Below are positions 12,151-24,939 of a DNA stretch of 64,000 nt, one piece after another. Each line of letters opens with the position of its first letter. Positions within the stretch are counted from its first letter, which is position 1. The translations under genes were made by a program, and so were the position numbers. Source of the stretch: Erinaceus europaeus (taxonomy: Eukaryota > Chordata > Mammalia > Eulipotyphla > Erinaceidae). Location of the stretch: the NCBI RefSeq assembly GCF_950295315.1, contig NW_026647188.1, positions 1,488,001 to 1,552,000 on the forward strand, given 5' to 3'. The notes under the pieces were generated by a model. The model was given only the letters and a program-made list of their open reading frames with translations, made no database searches and had not been told where the DNA came from.

Positions 12151-13270
12151 CATTTACTTTTGAAGGCAATATGAACTGCCTCGTTTTGAATCCTCATTAT
12201 CCTGAGGATCAGTCCTGGAGACAGTGTCATGACACGACACACGGAGATCTCTGGTTTCAGAGAGCACCTGGAACAGCAGCTTGGGCTCTAGTGCTAGGGC
12301 AGGAGCAACTCCCCATCCACACTCCATGGAGTCCACCTGCCTGCATTTTGGTCCTTTTCCCTCCAAAATAGATTTTTCTCTTTTTTCACTGAGAAACAGG
12401 CAGCAGACAGGTTACCCAGGCGGGGGAAAAAATAAATAAAAAGCTCTTTTTTTTTTTTTTTTTTGTAACCATAGCGAATGACCACCTTCTGGGAAGTACA
12501 GGTGTTGAACCTGAAAACTCTGTCTGTCTGTCTCCTAGTCCACAGAAAGTGAAACTAGCCCAGCCAGATCTCAAGTTCAGATGGGGTGTTTTTTCCATTC
12601 TAAGGTCTGCAGAGCGCACTAGAGATTGGGCGGCCTGAGACCCAAATGTTACATTGTAGATGGACTGTTTGCAGTTCTTGCTCCCCAGGACATTGGACTG
12701 TCTCAACTCCCTCCCCTACAGCATGAAAAAAAGACTCTTGACAACCTTGGAGCAACTGGAGTGGGGGCGAGGGGAGCTGTTTGCATGTCTGCACTGCTCA
12801 TACCCAGGTGTCTGTGAGGGGCCGTGGCAGAGGCTGTAAGGGGGCTAGGGGGCAGAAGGAGACTGTTTGAGAGGCAGCCTGCAGGCAGGGGAGCCCATGA
12901 GTGTGTTCAGGGCTGTGTTTGTGGGTGTGGTGGCAGGGGGTTAGGGCAGGTCCTCCTGCTGGATGGTGAGATGGCAGCAGGTCTGGCCCTGGGCCCTCAG
13001 GGCTGAAGGGCAGAAGCAGGGTGGCAGTAAAGTAGCGCAGGGAGGCACGCAGTTGATGTTACTTGGGGAGCTGGGGGACAGAGGGCAAGGGGAAAGGGGG
13101 CATCCTTGAGGAGGCATCTGGAATAGAGAGTGGGAGGAGCTGGAGGCATGGAAGTTCCCAGGAACCAGGGACTGACAGGAACAGATTCCTGCACCCACCC
13201 ACTGGATAGAAGCTGCAGCAGCCAGAGCAGCAGCCCTGGCTTGCCTTGGCCAAGGGCCCTGAGTGAGTCC

Positions 13271-13319
13271 CTCTGAGGATGAGGAAGAGGAGGAGGAGGT
13301 GGAGGAGGAGGAGGAGGAG

Positions 13320-13351
<32 letters not shown>

Positions 13352-13375
13352 GGAGGAGGAGGAGGGGCAGGAGGG
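13271..13375. repeat. GGA polypurine tract (B3)
   Basis: Longest purine tract of the forward B units; one triplet longer than its twin in B4 (16641-16740). Confidence 0.95.
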
Positions 13376-14808
13376 CAGCTGTCAGTAGGCAATGGGATTA
13401 ATAGAGGACTCCATTACAGATGCATGTGTCCAGGCAGGCACCCACCAACCCTCAGGGGCAGCTCAGGGCACCCAGGGACCTGGTGTGGCTATCTCTGGGG
13501 TGGGGACTGTCAGTCAGTCAGAAAGAATGTGTGTCAGTGCACATTGTGTGACAGGGGCCTGGCGGAACTTGGTCCCCAGCTCTAGGCTGTCAGATGCCAG
13601 CCCCTTGCCCCAGACACACACCAATCTACACATAGCCCCTTGGCCCAGCCAACCTGCACCTGCTTTGGTTGGGGCTCTGGCTCTGGTGGCTGGCCACCAC
13701 CCCTCAGGTCAAGTACAGGGTGGGGGTCATGACTGATGGTCAACTGGATGTGCGGGGACCCAGTGGCCTAGCAACCAAAGGAGCCCTCTGTGATGTCCTA
13801 GCCCCTGACATTCTGTGCTGGCCACACTGGCACTGGGCAGCCCAACTGCCCTGCCACTAGGTCAGCCAGCAGCACCCAGACGCCTGGGCCCTGGCACAGA
13901 GGGACGGAAGGATGGGAAGACAGTACTGACTGACAATGGACCTCAGGGACCTCTAGCAGCCAAGAGAAGACAGGTGGAGTTGTGCCCAGGATCCAGGGAG
14001 CCCAGGCCATAGCTGCCTGCATACCTGCATGCCTTCCTGGATGTCTGTATGCTGCCTTTGTCCAGGTAGGTTTCTCAGGTCCCCTCCACTCCTGTCCTCT
14101 CCTGCCCTCTCCTGTCCTCACCATCCACTCCCGTCTCCTCTCCTCTGCACTTTGCTTCTGTCCTTTGTCTGTCCTCTCTTCCGGGTGCCCTGCTCAACAG
14201 CACCAGCACTTGTGATGGTTCTCCAGTGACAGCTGTTCACAGCCCCTTCCACCCCCTCCCTGGCCCTGACGTGACCCAAAACACAGGGTCTCCGGCTCAC
14301 CCCAACACACCCATACCCCCCAAGACATTCCCTGGTTCAGCCCTCTGCCCTATTCAGCTGAACTGGCTCCTTTGCAACCTACCTATGCATCGTTGTTCGT
14401 CTTCACCATTCAAGGAGAGATCTCCTTTTGTACTTAGCTTGGTTGACTGGTGTATGGATGGATGGATGGATGGATAGCTGGATGGATAGCTGGATGGGTG
14501 GATGGATGGATTGACAGGTCAAAGGATTGTTTTTGTAGAGGCAGAGTACCATCTAGGGGTACTTGAGACCACTGGTGTCAGAGCCCTAGTCTATGTCAAA
14601 TGGAAAACATGAATTCATCAATAACAAAAATGTATAACCACCTAAATAAATAAATAAATATAAAAACTGGGTTAAAAATACATTGCGTCTGTGCCTTTCT
14701 GCATATGGTATGCTGTGAGGATCTTAACAAGGAAAGCATTGTCCTGAGTAGCCCCTTTGAAGTAGTGGAATATTTCATTTTCCTTTTTCTTTTTTGACTT
14801 TCCATTTT

Positions 14809-15010
14809 CTTGATTATTTATTGGAATAAAAAGACAGGAATTGAGAGGGAAGGGAGGGATAGAGAGTTTGAGACACAGAGAGAGACACTTGCAGCACTTC
14901 TGCACCACTTGTAAAGATTTCCCCCGGCAGGTGGGGACCAGGGTCTTGAAGACCAGTCCTCTTGCATTGTAACATGAGTGCTTAACTGGGTGTGGCAACA
15001 CCTGGTACCC
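14809..15010 (-). mobile_element. Type II SINE (tRNA-derived)
   Basis: Same resident SINE at the B3/B4 boundary, reverse strand, full length. Confidence 0.75.
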
Positions 15011-16689
15011 TTGATGGGACGCTGTTTTTAGCAAGAAATAGAAATTCTCGTGGCAAGGTAATAAATAAATTAATGAAGAAATAAATAAAAGTGCATTGAC
15101 ATTAACTCAGTGGAATCACACAGGGACATATACATCTCTGTTACATGTATTACTTATTCATTGATTGATTGATTGCCTCAAGGGGTTATTGCCACAGCTC
15201 AGTGCCTGTGCCAGGAATAATCCACAGCTCCTGCTCTCCATTTGTTTCCCTTTCGCTGCCCTTGTTGCTTGGTCACTGTGGTGGTTATTGTTGCAGTTGT
15301 TGTTCTTACTGACACTTGCTTCGGACAGAGAGAAAAGGAGAGAGCAGGGGAAATACAGAGTGGGAGAGAAAGATAGAGCCCCTAAAGACCTGCTTCACCC
15401 CTGTAAAGTGACTCCCCTGCAGGTGTGGGTCTGGGCGCCACACCCCAGACCGTTCTACCTGTCCCCTCTTTTCGTGAGCGCCACAAGCCCTTAACCCTCT
15501 GACATACCGCCAAACCTCCCTGCATTTACTTTTGAAGGCAATATGAACTGCCTCGTTTTGAATCCTCATTATCCTGAGGATCAGTCCTGGAGACAGTGTC
15601 ATGACACGACACACGGAGATCTCTGGTTTCAGAGAGCACCTGGAACAGCAGCTTGGGCTCTAGTGCTAGGGCAGGAGCAACTCCCCATCCACACTCCATG
15701 GAGTCCACCTGCCTGCATTTTGGTCCTTTTCCCTCCAAAATAGATTTTTCCCTTTTTTCACTGAGAAACAGGCAGCAGACAGGTTACCCAGGCGGGGGAA
15801 AAAATAAATAAAAAGCTCTTTTTTTTTTTTTTTTGTAACCATAGCGAATGACCACCTTCTGGGAAGTACAGGTGTTGAACCTGAAAACTCTGTCTGTCTG
15901 TCTCCTAGTCCACAGAAAGTGAAACTAGCCCAGCCAGATCTCAAGTTCAGATGGGGTGTTTTTTCCATTCTAAGGTCTGCAGAGCGCACTAGAGATTGGG
16001 CGGCCTGAGACCCAAATGTTACATTGTAGATGGACTGTTTGCAGTTCTTGCTCCCCAGGACATTGGACTGTCTCAACTCCCTCCCCTACAGCATGAAAAA
16101 AAGACTCTTGACAACCTTGGAGCAACTGGAGTGGGGGCGAGGGGAGCTGTTTGCATGTCTGCACTGCTCATACCCAGGTGTCTGTGAGGGGCCGTGGCAG
16201 AGGCTGTAAGGGGGCTAGGGGGCAGAAGGAGACTGTTTGAGAGGCAGCCTGCAGGCAGGGGAGCCCATGAGTGTGTTCAGGGCTGTGTTTGTGGGTGTGG
16301 TGGCAGGGGGTTAGGGCAGGTCCTCCTGCTGGATGGTGAGATGGCAGCAGGTCTGGCCCTGGGCCCTCAGGGCTGAAGGGCAGAAGCAGGGTGGCAGTAA
16401 AGTAGCGCAGGGAGGCACGCAGTTGATGTTACTTGGGGAGCTGGGGGACAGAGGGCAAGGGGAAAGGGGGCATCCTTGAGGAGGCATCTGGAATAGAGAG
16501 TGGGAGGAGCTGGAGGCATGGAAGTTCCCAGGAACCAGGGACTGACAGGAACAGATTCCTGCACCCACCCACTGGATAGAAGCTGCAGCAGCCAGAGCAG
16601 CAGCCCTGGCTTGCCTTGGCCAAGGGCCCTGAGTGAGTCCCTCTGAGGATGAGGAAGAGGAGGAGGAGGTGGAGGAGGAGGAGGAGGAG

Positions 16690-16721
<32 letters not shown>

Positions 16722-18252
16722 GGAGGAGGAGGGGCAGGAGGGCAGCTGTCAGTAGGCAATGGGATTAATAGAGGACTCCATTACAGAGGCATGTGTCCAG
16801 GCAGGCACCCACCAACCCTCAGGGGCAGCTCAGGGCACCCAGGGACCTGGTGTGGCTATCTCTGGGGTGGGGACTGTCAGTCAGTCAGAAAGAATGTGTG
16901 TCAGTGCACATTGTGTGACAGGGGCCTGGCGGAACTTGGTCCCCAGCTCTAGGCTGTCAGATGCCAGCCCCTTGCCCCAGACACACACCAATCTACACAT
17001 AGCCCCTTGGCCCAGCCAACCTGCACCTGCTTTGGTTGGGGCTCTGGCTCTGGTGGCTGGCCACCACCCCTCAGGTCAAGTACAGGGTGGGGGTCATGAC
17101 TGATGGTCAACTGGATGTGCGGGGACCCAGTGGCCTAGCAACCAAAGGAGCCCTCTGTGATGTCCTAGCCCCTGACATTCTGTGCTGGCCACACTGGCAC
17201 TGGGCAGCCCAACTGCCCTGCCACTAGGTCAGCCAGCAGCACCCAGACGCCTGGGCCCTGGCACAGAGGGACGGAAGGATGGGAAGACAGTGCTGACTGA
17301 CAATGGACCTCAGGGACCTCTAGCAGCCAAGAGAAGACAGGTGGAGTTGTGCCCAGGATCCAGGGAGCCCAGGCCATAGCTGCCTGCATACCTGCATGCC
17401 TTCCTGGATGTCTGTATGCTGCCTTTGTCCAGGTAGGTTTCTCAGGTCCCCTCCACTCCTGTCCTCTCCTGCCCTCTCCTGTCCTCACCATCCACTCCCG
17501 TCTCCTCTCCTCTGCACTTTGCTTCTGTCCTTTGTCTGTCCTCTCTTCCGGGTGCCCTGCTCAACAGCACCAGCACTTGTGATGGTTCTCCAGTGACAGC
17601 TGTTCACAGCCCCTTCCACCCCCTCCCTGGCCCTGACGTGACCCAAAACACAGGGTCTCCGGCTCACCCCAACACACCCATACCCCCCAAGACATTCCCT
17701 GGTTCAGCCCTCTGCCCTATTCAGCTGAACTGGCTCCTTTGCAACCTACCTATGCATCGTTGTTCGTCTTCACCATTCAAGGAGAGATCTCCTTTTGTAC
17801 TTAGCTTGGTTGACTGGTGGATGGATGGATGGATGGATGGATAGCTGGATGGATAGCTGGATGGGTGGATGGATGGATCGACAGGTCAAAGGATTGTTTT
17901 TGTAGAGGCAGAGTACCATCTAGGGGTACTTGAGACCACTGGTGTCAGAGCCCTAGTCTATGTCAAATGGAAAACATGAATTCATCAATAACAAAAATGT
18001 ATAACCACCTAAATAAATAAATAAATATAAAAACTGGGTTAAAAATACATTGCGTCTGTGCCTTTCTGCATATGGTATGCTGTGAGGATCTTAACAAGGA
18101 AAGCATTGTCCTGAGTAGCCCCTTTGAAGTAGTGGAATATTTCATTTTCCTTTTTCTTTTTTGACTTTCCATTTTCTTGATTATTTATTGGAATAAAAAG
18201 ACAGGAATTGAGAGGGAAGGGAGGGATAGAGAGTTTTAGACACAGAGAGAGA
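14886..18252 (+). repeat. Family B tandem unit B4 (nearly identical to B3)
   Basis: Full unit with the same layout. The GGA tract is at 16641-16740 and the (ATGG)n array at 17817-17880. See B3 for the comparison. The first ~100 bp after the unit boundary differ more from B3 than the rest, so the recent duplication may be offset from the boundary chosen here. Confidence 0.92.
15174..15522 (-). mobile_element. Type I SINE, long form
   Basis: Resident SINE of unit B4; almost identical to the B3 copy. The 109-residue open frame crossing it on the opposite strand is a by-product of the SINE, not a gene. Confidence 0.7.
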
Positions 18253-18377
18253 CACTTGCAGCACTTCTGCACCACTTGTAAAGATTTCCCCCAGCAGGTG
18301 GGGACCGGGGTCTTGAAAACCAGTCCTCTTGCATTGTAACATGAGTGCTTAACTGGGTGTGGCAACACCTGGTACCC
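18176..18377 (-). mobile_element. Type II SINE (tRNA-derived)
   Basis: Same resident SINE at the B4/B5 boundary, reverse strand, full length. Confidence 0.75.
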
Positions 18378-19512
18378 TTGATGGGACACTGTTTTTAGCA
18401 AGAAATAGAAATTCTCGTGGCAAGGTAATAAATAAATTAATGAAGAAATAAATAAAAGTGCATTGACATTATATCAGTGGAAACACACAGGGACATATAC
18501 ACCTCTGTTACCTGTATTACTTATTCATTGATTGATTGATTTCCTCAAGGGGTTACTGCCACAGATCTGTGCCTGTGCCACGAATAATCCACAGCTCCTG
18601 CTCTCCATTTGTTTCCCTTTCGCTGCCCTTGTTGCTTGGTCACTGTGGTGGTTATTGTTGCAGTTGTTGTTCTTACTGACACTTGCTTCGGACAGAGAGA
18701 AAAGGAGAGAGCAGGGGAAATACAGAGTGGGAGAGAAAGATAGAGCCCCTAAAGACCTGCTTCACCCCTGTAAAGTGACTCCCCTGCAGGTGTGGGTCTG
18801 GGCGCCACACCCCAGACCGTTCCACCTGTCCCCTCTTTTCGTGAGCGCCACAAGCCCTTAACCCTCTGACATACCGCCAAACCTCCCTGCATTTACTTTT
18901 GAAGGCAATATGAACTGCCTCGTTTTGAATCCTCATTATCCTGAGGATCAGTCCTGGAGACAGTGTCATGACACGACACACGGAGATCTCTGGTTTCAGA
19001 GAGCACCTGGAACAGCAGCTTGGGCTCTAGTGCTAGGGCAGGAGCAACTCCCCATCCACCCTCCATGGAGTCACCTGCCTGTATTTTGGTCCTTTTCCCT
19101 CCAAAATAGGTTTTTCCCTTTTTTCACTGAGAAACAGGCAGCAGACAGGTTACCCAGGCGGGGGAAAAATAAATAAAAAGCTCTTTTTTTTTTTTTTTAA
19201 CCATAGCGAATGACCATCTTCTGGGAAGTACAGGTGTTGAACCTGAAAACTCTGTCTATCTGTCTCCTAGTCCACAGAAAGAGAAACTAGCCCAGCCAGA
19301 TCTCACGCTTAGATGGGGTGTTTTTCAAGTCAAAGGTCTGCACAGCGCACTAGGGATTGGGCTGCCTGAGACCCAAATGTTACATTGTAGATGGACTGTT
19401 TGTAGTTCTTTCTCCCCAGGACATTGGACTGTCTCAACTCCCTCCCTTACAGCATGAAAAAAAGACTCTTGACAACCTTGGAGCAAATGGAGTGGGGGTG
19501 AGGGGAGCTGGT
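18253..19512 (+). repeat. Family B tandem unit B5, truncated
   Basis: Only the first ~1.26 kb of a B unit. It follows B4 closely through both SINEs and the following T-rich part, then stops at about 19512. Sequence then switches to the promoter-like end of macrosatellite A. The exact breakpoint is uncertain by some 15 bp because both partners are purine-rich there. Confidence 0.88.
18541..18889 (-). mobile_element. Type I SINE, long form
   Basis: Resident SINE of the truncated unit B5. Confidence 0.7.
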
Positions 19513-22500
19513 TGCTCCTGTCTGCGGGCCTTCTGAAGTATGCCAGACGATGGGAGCTCAGAGATGGCCTTAAAAGGCTGGGCGTGCTTCCAGGAAGTGC
19601 GACGCAGGGTTCAGCCCAGGGCCCTGCCTTGCAGAAGCTGTCCAGTGTGCATGTGTATAACTCTGTTTGTGCCTGTGCCTCTGTGGATGTGTGTGTGTGT
19701 GTGTAAGTGCGAGAGTGTGTGTTTGTGTGTGTGTGAGGGAGGGAGAGAGAGAGAACAACAGAATCACTGTGGCACAGGTGATTTTGTACAAAACACTTGG
19801 CACATTCTGATTTACAGCTCAATATTGACACCATTGTGGCTCTCCTTGGCCTTTGGTCACTTTTCTTATTGTCAGAAGTAAAGACACTGAAGAGGGAGAG
19901 GTTTTTGCCCTGAGGCTTGCACTGGGAATTAGCAGATGCCCTGTGTGTGTTGCCAGACTAGGAAACTTGTGGTGCCTGTCCATGTGGAGAGTCTCCTGAA
20001 TGAGTTCCTTCTCGAGCCTTTTTTGATATGTCCTGTTGTAGCTGTATATAGCTAATGATTGGAGATTTTACTCCTTTGGACAATTCTTTTCCTGATGCAC
20101 AGTTTCTCTCCAGGTTTGAGCAATCAATTGTCTTAATGTCATATTGCATCCATTGTATAAAATGACCACATCAGTCTCTCTCTCTCTCTATCTCTCTCTC
20201 TCTCTCTCACAGAGCCATTTGTTTTCCTCTTGTCACTCTACAAATCTGTCTCAGTACAAACTACAGCTGCCAAATCATCTACTTCCCTCTTGCTCTTTTT
20301 GTCCACCGAGTCCTATACCAAAACTGTAAATCAAAGAAGAAATAGACATAGTGCAGTTCTCTGCACACAGGACAGGCTGAGGCTGGACCAGGGAGATGAA
20401 ATACGCAAGCCTGCAGACTACTTCCAATTTGGAGAGGCAAGCGCTGTTTTGGAGAGTGGGCTGCAGGCCGAGTGTTGCTTCTCAGAGTGGGCTAAGACCT
20501 AGATGTTCTAAGTGTAACCTTTCCTCACAAACATAAAATAACAATGCCACTTGTAAGAAGTATGCATGGGGATGGAGGGTTTGTCTTCAGTGCTCTGTCA
20601 CTGATCAACACAGGGCCAGATTTTCTGTCCTTTTCAGTCACTGTCATTCTGTCTCTCTGACTGTCTCTGTGTGCCTTCTTCTATGGAACCTTCCTGGAAT
20701 TCAGTGCATGCATCGTGAACTCGGTCTTCCTGGTGTTGAAATTTTCCTTTCTTTGCCCTTTGGATTACTTAGTCTCGTGCATATGGCGTAGTACAGAGGG
20801 TAACTGAGGAGACAGCGTTCCTGCTGCAGGTAACAGACATATGTCCATCTGCAGCTGCAGCTGTCCAGGCCCTCTGTGCTTGACCCCAATTCTCCAGGGC
20901 CCTGTGGCTGACACTCAGCCTTAATGAAGCCCTCCTCAATTTCCTGCACTGCATCCTTGTCCTTATTCCATGAGAGCCAAGGTCAAGAGAAGTGAAACTC
21001 TATCCCCCTGGCACACACATTGTGCTTTCCATCTATTGGGCCAAATGTAAAGGATCTGTGCTACTGATGGCCACACCATTGTCCTGATTTCCAATAAATG
21101 GAAATTTCCAGCGTTCAGAAAGAGGGTATTTTGATGACTGAGAAATGTCTTTTCCAAGTGCCTCCTGGAGTTTCAAATCCTTTTGAAACCTGAAGTTCAT
21201 TGTATATTGGGAATACTCTCACCTCTGGCCCAAAGGCCCTCCCAACTAGGAGCACAGCTATCCCGGGGTCAGGAGGTCTGCCATCCTGCTAGCTCTTCGA
21301 GGGATTCCTGAGTATTTCCTCAGGCCCCAAGTGGTAACAGGTGTTTCCAATTGCCTTTATTAGCAGCAGCCAGGCCCTCAGGTGAGGGGCGGGACTGTGA
21401 TCTCCACTGGAAGCTCCGAATTCAGCCAATGGAGGCATCCATCTTCCTTTTGTCTCTCCATAGCAAGGGCCCTGGAGTTTGTGCTTCCTTCAAGCAGAGC
21501 TACTTTGTATGTGACACTCATGCATGCCTACTTCTGGGAATCTCTCTGAGTGTGATGTGTGGACACCAGGCACCATGATCAGGGATTGTGAGGCCACAGG
21601 AGGAATTGCCTTAGCCGGACCCAAAGGGTAGGTTTAAGGGGGCGGGTTCATCCACTATTGTTTGGTCATACACAGTTCCCATCTATGTTGAAACAGCTCT
21701 ATCTGGTTTCTTTCTGGTCTTGTAATCTACTGCCCTGATCAGTGGACTGAGATTCAGGAGGCTGATTAGGCAGCCAAACGTGACTGGACAGACTCATGCC
21801 CCTGTATTCTGAGGGGTGCCCCAGCTTACCCCATTGGCAGTGTTTGGATGATAGTGAGGCCTGGGATTGAATCGGGAACTCAGGAGAGGGAATCATGAGA
21901 ATCCCTTTGGATATGCATTCTTGCTTAGCCAGAATGTGGGCTAGCTAGCTTACCCTGTCCAGCTAAGTTCTTTGTACATAAGTTGCAGGTGAGGCTGGCT
22001 ACCTTGACACCCATGCTCTGAAACTACTATGGTTAGCTCTGAGCACACACAGACACACACAGACAGACACACACTCACACACACATTACTGTCAGGTCTG
22101 TTAGTACAGCATATGGTGAAGGCTGGGGCTGTCTGGGTTATGTGGGCATGAGAGCTGCTGCCTTACAATATCTACAAGCCAGCTTTGAACCTTTCATCAA
22201 TGAACACAGTGTAGGAGGTTTTTGACTTCTGGTCATTTTCCAACTCATCTGTTTCTCTTCTCGCCTTCTCTGTCTCTAACTCTCCCAGGCTCTCACACAC
22301 TCTGTCTTCACTCATTGATATTTTATTTATATACTTACTTTACTGACAAGCCCATATATACAAAGAGATTTACCAGAGCACTGCTGAACTCTGGCTTGTT
22401 TTGTTGGTGATATCACCTAGGCTACTGGAGCCACAGCTTTGTAAGTCTCTCTGACACAAGCCATATACTGTATCCTCATATCCATGGCAGTATATCTCAG

Positions 22501-22522
22501 ACTTTATAATAAACATATAAAT

Positions 22523-22527
<5 letters not shown>

Positions 22528-22562
<35 letters not shown>
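22528..22562. repeat. (TA)n microsatellite
   Basis: Pure TA run in the AT-rich half of A(+)1. Related runs sit at 28213-28270 (split by a short TTA shift) and 29239-29264 in A(+)2. Confidence 0.95.
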
Positions 22563-22565
<3 letters not shown>

Positions 22566-23638
22566 ATTTTTAGAATTGTCGACCTATGTAATTGATATTT
22601 ATCAGAATTAACACATTTATAACAGCTCCCTTTTTCACTAATAATTGGCCACATAGTTGGAACAGGATTCAATACAATTATAAATAATAGAACCTTCCAG
22701 TAGCATTTCCAATAGCATTTCTATCAGTATCCTCATTGTAATTATCATAGCACAGAACTTGCCTCCATTTTCTAGTGTAAGCTTCAATACATATGCCTTT
22801 CTTTTCATTCTCGGGAATTCTTAATTTGCCTGGACCCTGAAGTGTCAGGGAAGTTTTGAAGCAGCCATCTGTTTCTCAGCCGACATTTTCTATATGTCTG
22901 CTGTAATCAGATCTTCCTGTGGTTTTTGTTTTTATTTTTTCAATTCCTTCTGGATCATCCCCATTAATTTGCATATTTATTTATATATTTAGTCCCATAT
23001 CACATGAGGGGTCATTTCTTCTGCCTGATAGATTTAATCTTATAATTGAAGGGAACTTTTGACACACAATTCATTTCCTTTTGCAGATACTACACACTAC
23101 TACAACTACTACAGCACTGTTTTTGACAGTGACATCCAATGCACAATGGATTAGTATTGCATGGCTCTAAAGAATGTTCACAATTTAATCTACAATGTTT
23201 TTAACCTCACAAATATTTATTCTGTTCTTTCTTGGGGGGTGAATGGTTTACCATCAACAGTTACATGTAATAGTGGGCACGGGGGTAATTTTCCCACTTT
23301 CCCTGTATTTCTGTACATCATTTGTAACTTTCTTACTGAGTAGAAGGAAACAGTCATAAATTGAGAGAGCAGGGCCCAAGCAGGAAGAGAGACAGAGAAA
23401 CAGCTGCAGTTCTGATTTGCCCAGCTTTTACCGAGCTGGGTACGTGGTGAGCAGGGGCTCAAAACGGGTTCTTGGGCTTCCACATAGTTCTCTGGCATAC
23501 TTGCTTAGCCAGAATCTGGGCTAGCTGGCTTGCCCTGACCAGTTAGGTTTTCTGTACATAAGTTGCTGGTGAGGCTGGATACCTTGACACCCATGGTCTG
23601 AGACTACTATAGGGGAGCTCTGAGCACACACAGACTCA

Positions 23639-23677
<39 letters not shown>

Positions 23678-24365
23678 ACACATTACTGTCACGTCTGGTA
23701 GTACAGCATATGGTGAAGGCTGGGGCTGTCTGGGGTCTGTGGGCATGAGAGCTGCTGCCTTACAATCTCTACAGGCCAGCTTTGAACCTGTCATCAATGA
23801 ACACAGTGTAGGAGGTTTTTGAATTCTCATCTCTTTCCAGCAGAGGTGGCTGGTGGGCCGGCATTCCAGAGGCTGACCAATGAGCTCCCTTCGTTGTCCA
23901 TGTAACTATCGATCTGCTCTAGGCACTTCTCACCTTCATATGCCAGAAACTTAACACTTCTCCCCTCCACCCATGAAACTTTGACCTTTTACTTGAGTGC
24001 AAAACAGCAACCCCAATCCACGTTATTTCATGGAAAAGTGTGTGCGTCTCTGTGGGAGGGTGTGTGTGTGTGTGTGTGTGTGTATAAGTGTACATAGTGT
24101 GTTTCAGTTATGATTAGCACTGTTGTTTCTTTATTCCTGACGCAGATTCTTAGGAACTGGGTTGTGCTATGACAAAAAAGTTTCCACTGCACAAGTGGTT
24201 TTTCAAATATGAATGGCACATTGGATATTCTGGACACTGTTGTGCATTCTTCCAGGTGGTCCTCAGATGGGTTCTATCCTTTACTATTCCCATGCTCTGT
24301 TTAATTTTCTGTGTAGACTCAAAGAGGTGTGGCACGGGGGAGCTCAGCTGCATTCTGCTGTGTGT

Positions 24366-24380
24366 CCACAAGGTGGCAGC
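24366..24380 (+). promoter_or_regulatory. CTCF-like motif in A(+)1
   Basis: 'ccacaaggtggcagc' fits the core CTCF consensus CCACNAGGTGGCAG at every fixed position as I recall it. A weaker, related site, 'ccacaatagggcagcac', lies 247 bp downstream (24613-24629) in the same surrounding sequence ('agctgcattctgctg'). Confidence 0.5.
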
Positions 24381-24939
24381 AAAGCCCATAGTTGAGTGTA
24401 GTGATTCTGTGGAATGAGGAGAACTCTGGGATTTGTGGCCCATGGACAGCAAGGTTGAAATTGACATAGAGGGCCCTAGACATCTGTTCTTTCCTGTGGG
24501 GTTGGGGGATCCCCCATTTGGCTTTGCAAGTGGAAGGGGTTTCTCTCTTTGTCCGGATTGACTCTACTGGGAGCTTGTGAATCCCTGTGCTCAGCTGCAT
24601 TCTGCTGGGTGTCCACAATAGGGCAGCACCAGTGCGGGACTAAGGCTCCATGGGACAAGTGCCCTGAGGCACTGGGCTACAAGAGTGGAGACAGTGATCT
24701 GGGTGTGCCCCAAGAGCATGGCCAGCATAGCTCAAGCAGGCAGTGTCCTAAGGACGGGTCCAGACAGGAGCTGTGTGGGTCGTGTTGGCAGAAACAGGGC
24801 CTTCAGAGGATGGTAGACAGTCCCCGGGGGCGGGTCTAAGAGACCATGCCCTCTGAGCCTGAGGGGAGGGCCCAGTGTGTATTCATAGAGACAGCTGGTC
24901 AATTAGAGAAGAACATCACCCTCAGGGGCGTGAACCAAG

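Larger units (their letters stand above)
11515..14885 (+). repeat. Family B tandem unit B3 (nearly identical to B4)
   Basis: Full unit that matches B4 almost base for base. Differences I can see are few: poly-T and GGA run lengths, and isolated substitutions such as near 12375, 13423, 13924, 14453 and 14511. The GGA tract is at 13271-13375 and the (ATGG)n array at 14453-14513. The near-identity marks a recent duplication or gene-conversion event relative to the other B units. Confidence 0.92.

Noticed and set aside
12997..13392. Proline-rich open frame (also at 16367-16759, 6441-6668 and 57378-57722)
   Set aside because: The proline run is the translation of the GGA/CCT tract; the flanks are not conserved as protein.
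22570..22580. GTCGAC at 22577 and at 39041, 44848 and 52604 as further Sal boxes
   Set aside because: Flanking bases do not fit GGGTCGACCAG; only the SalI hexamer is shared.
23639..23672. Short arrays such as (CA)n and (TTTA)n considered as CRISPR-like or regulated repeats
   Set aside because: Simple microsatellites in a mammalian genome, with no spacers or associated genes.
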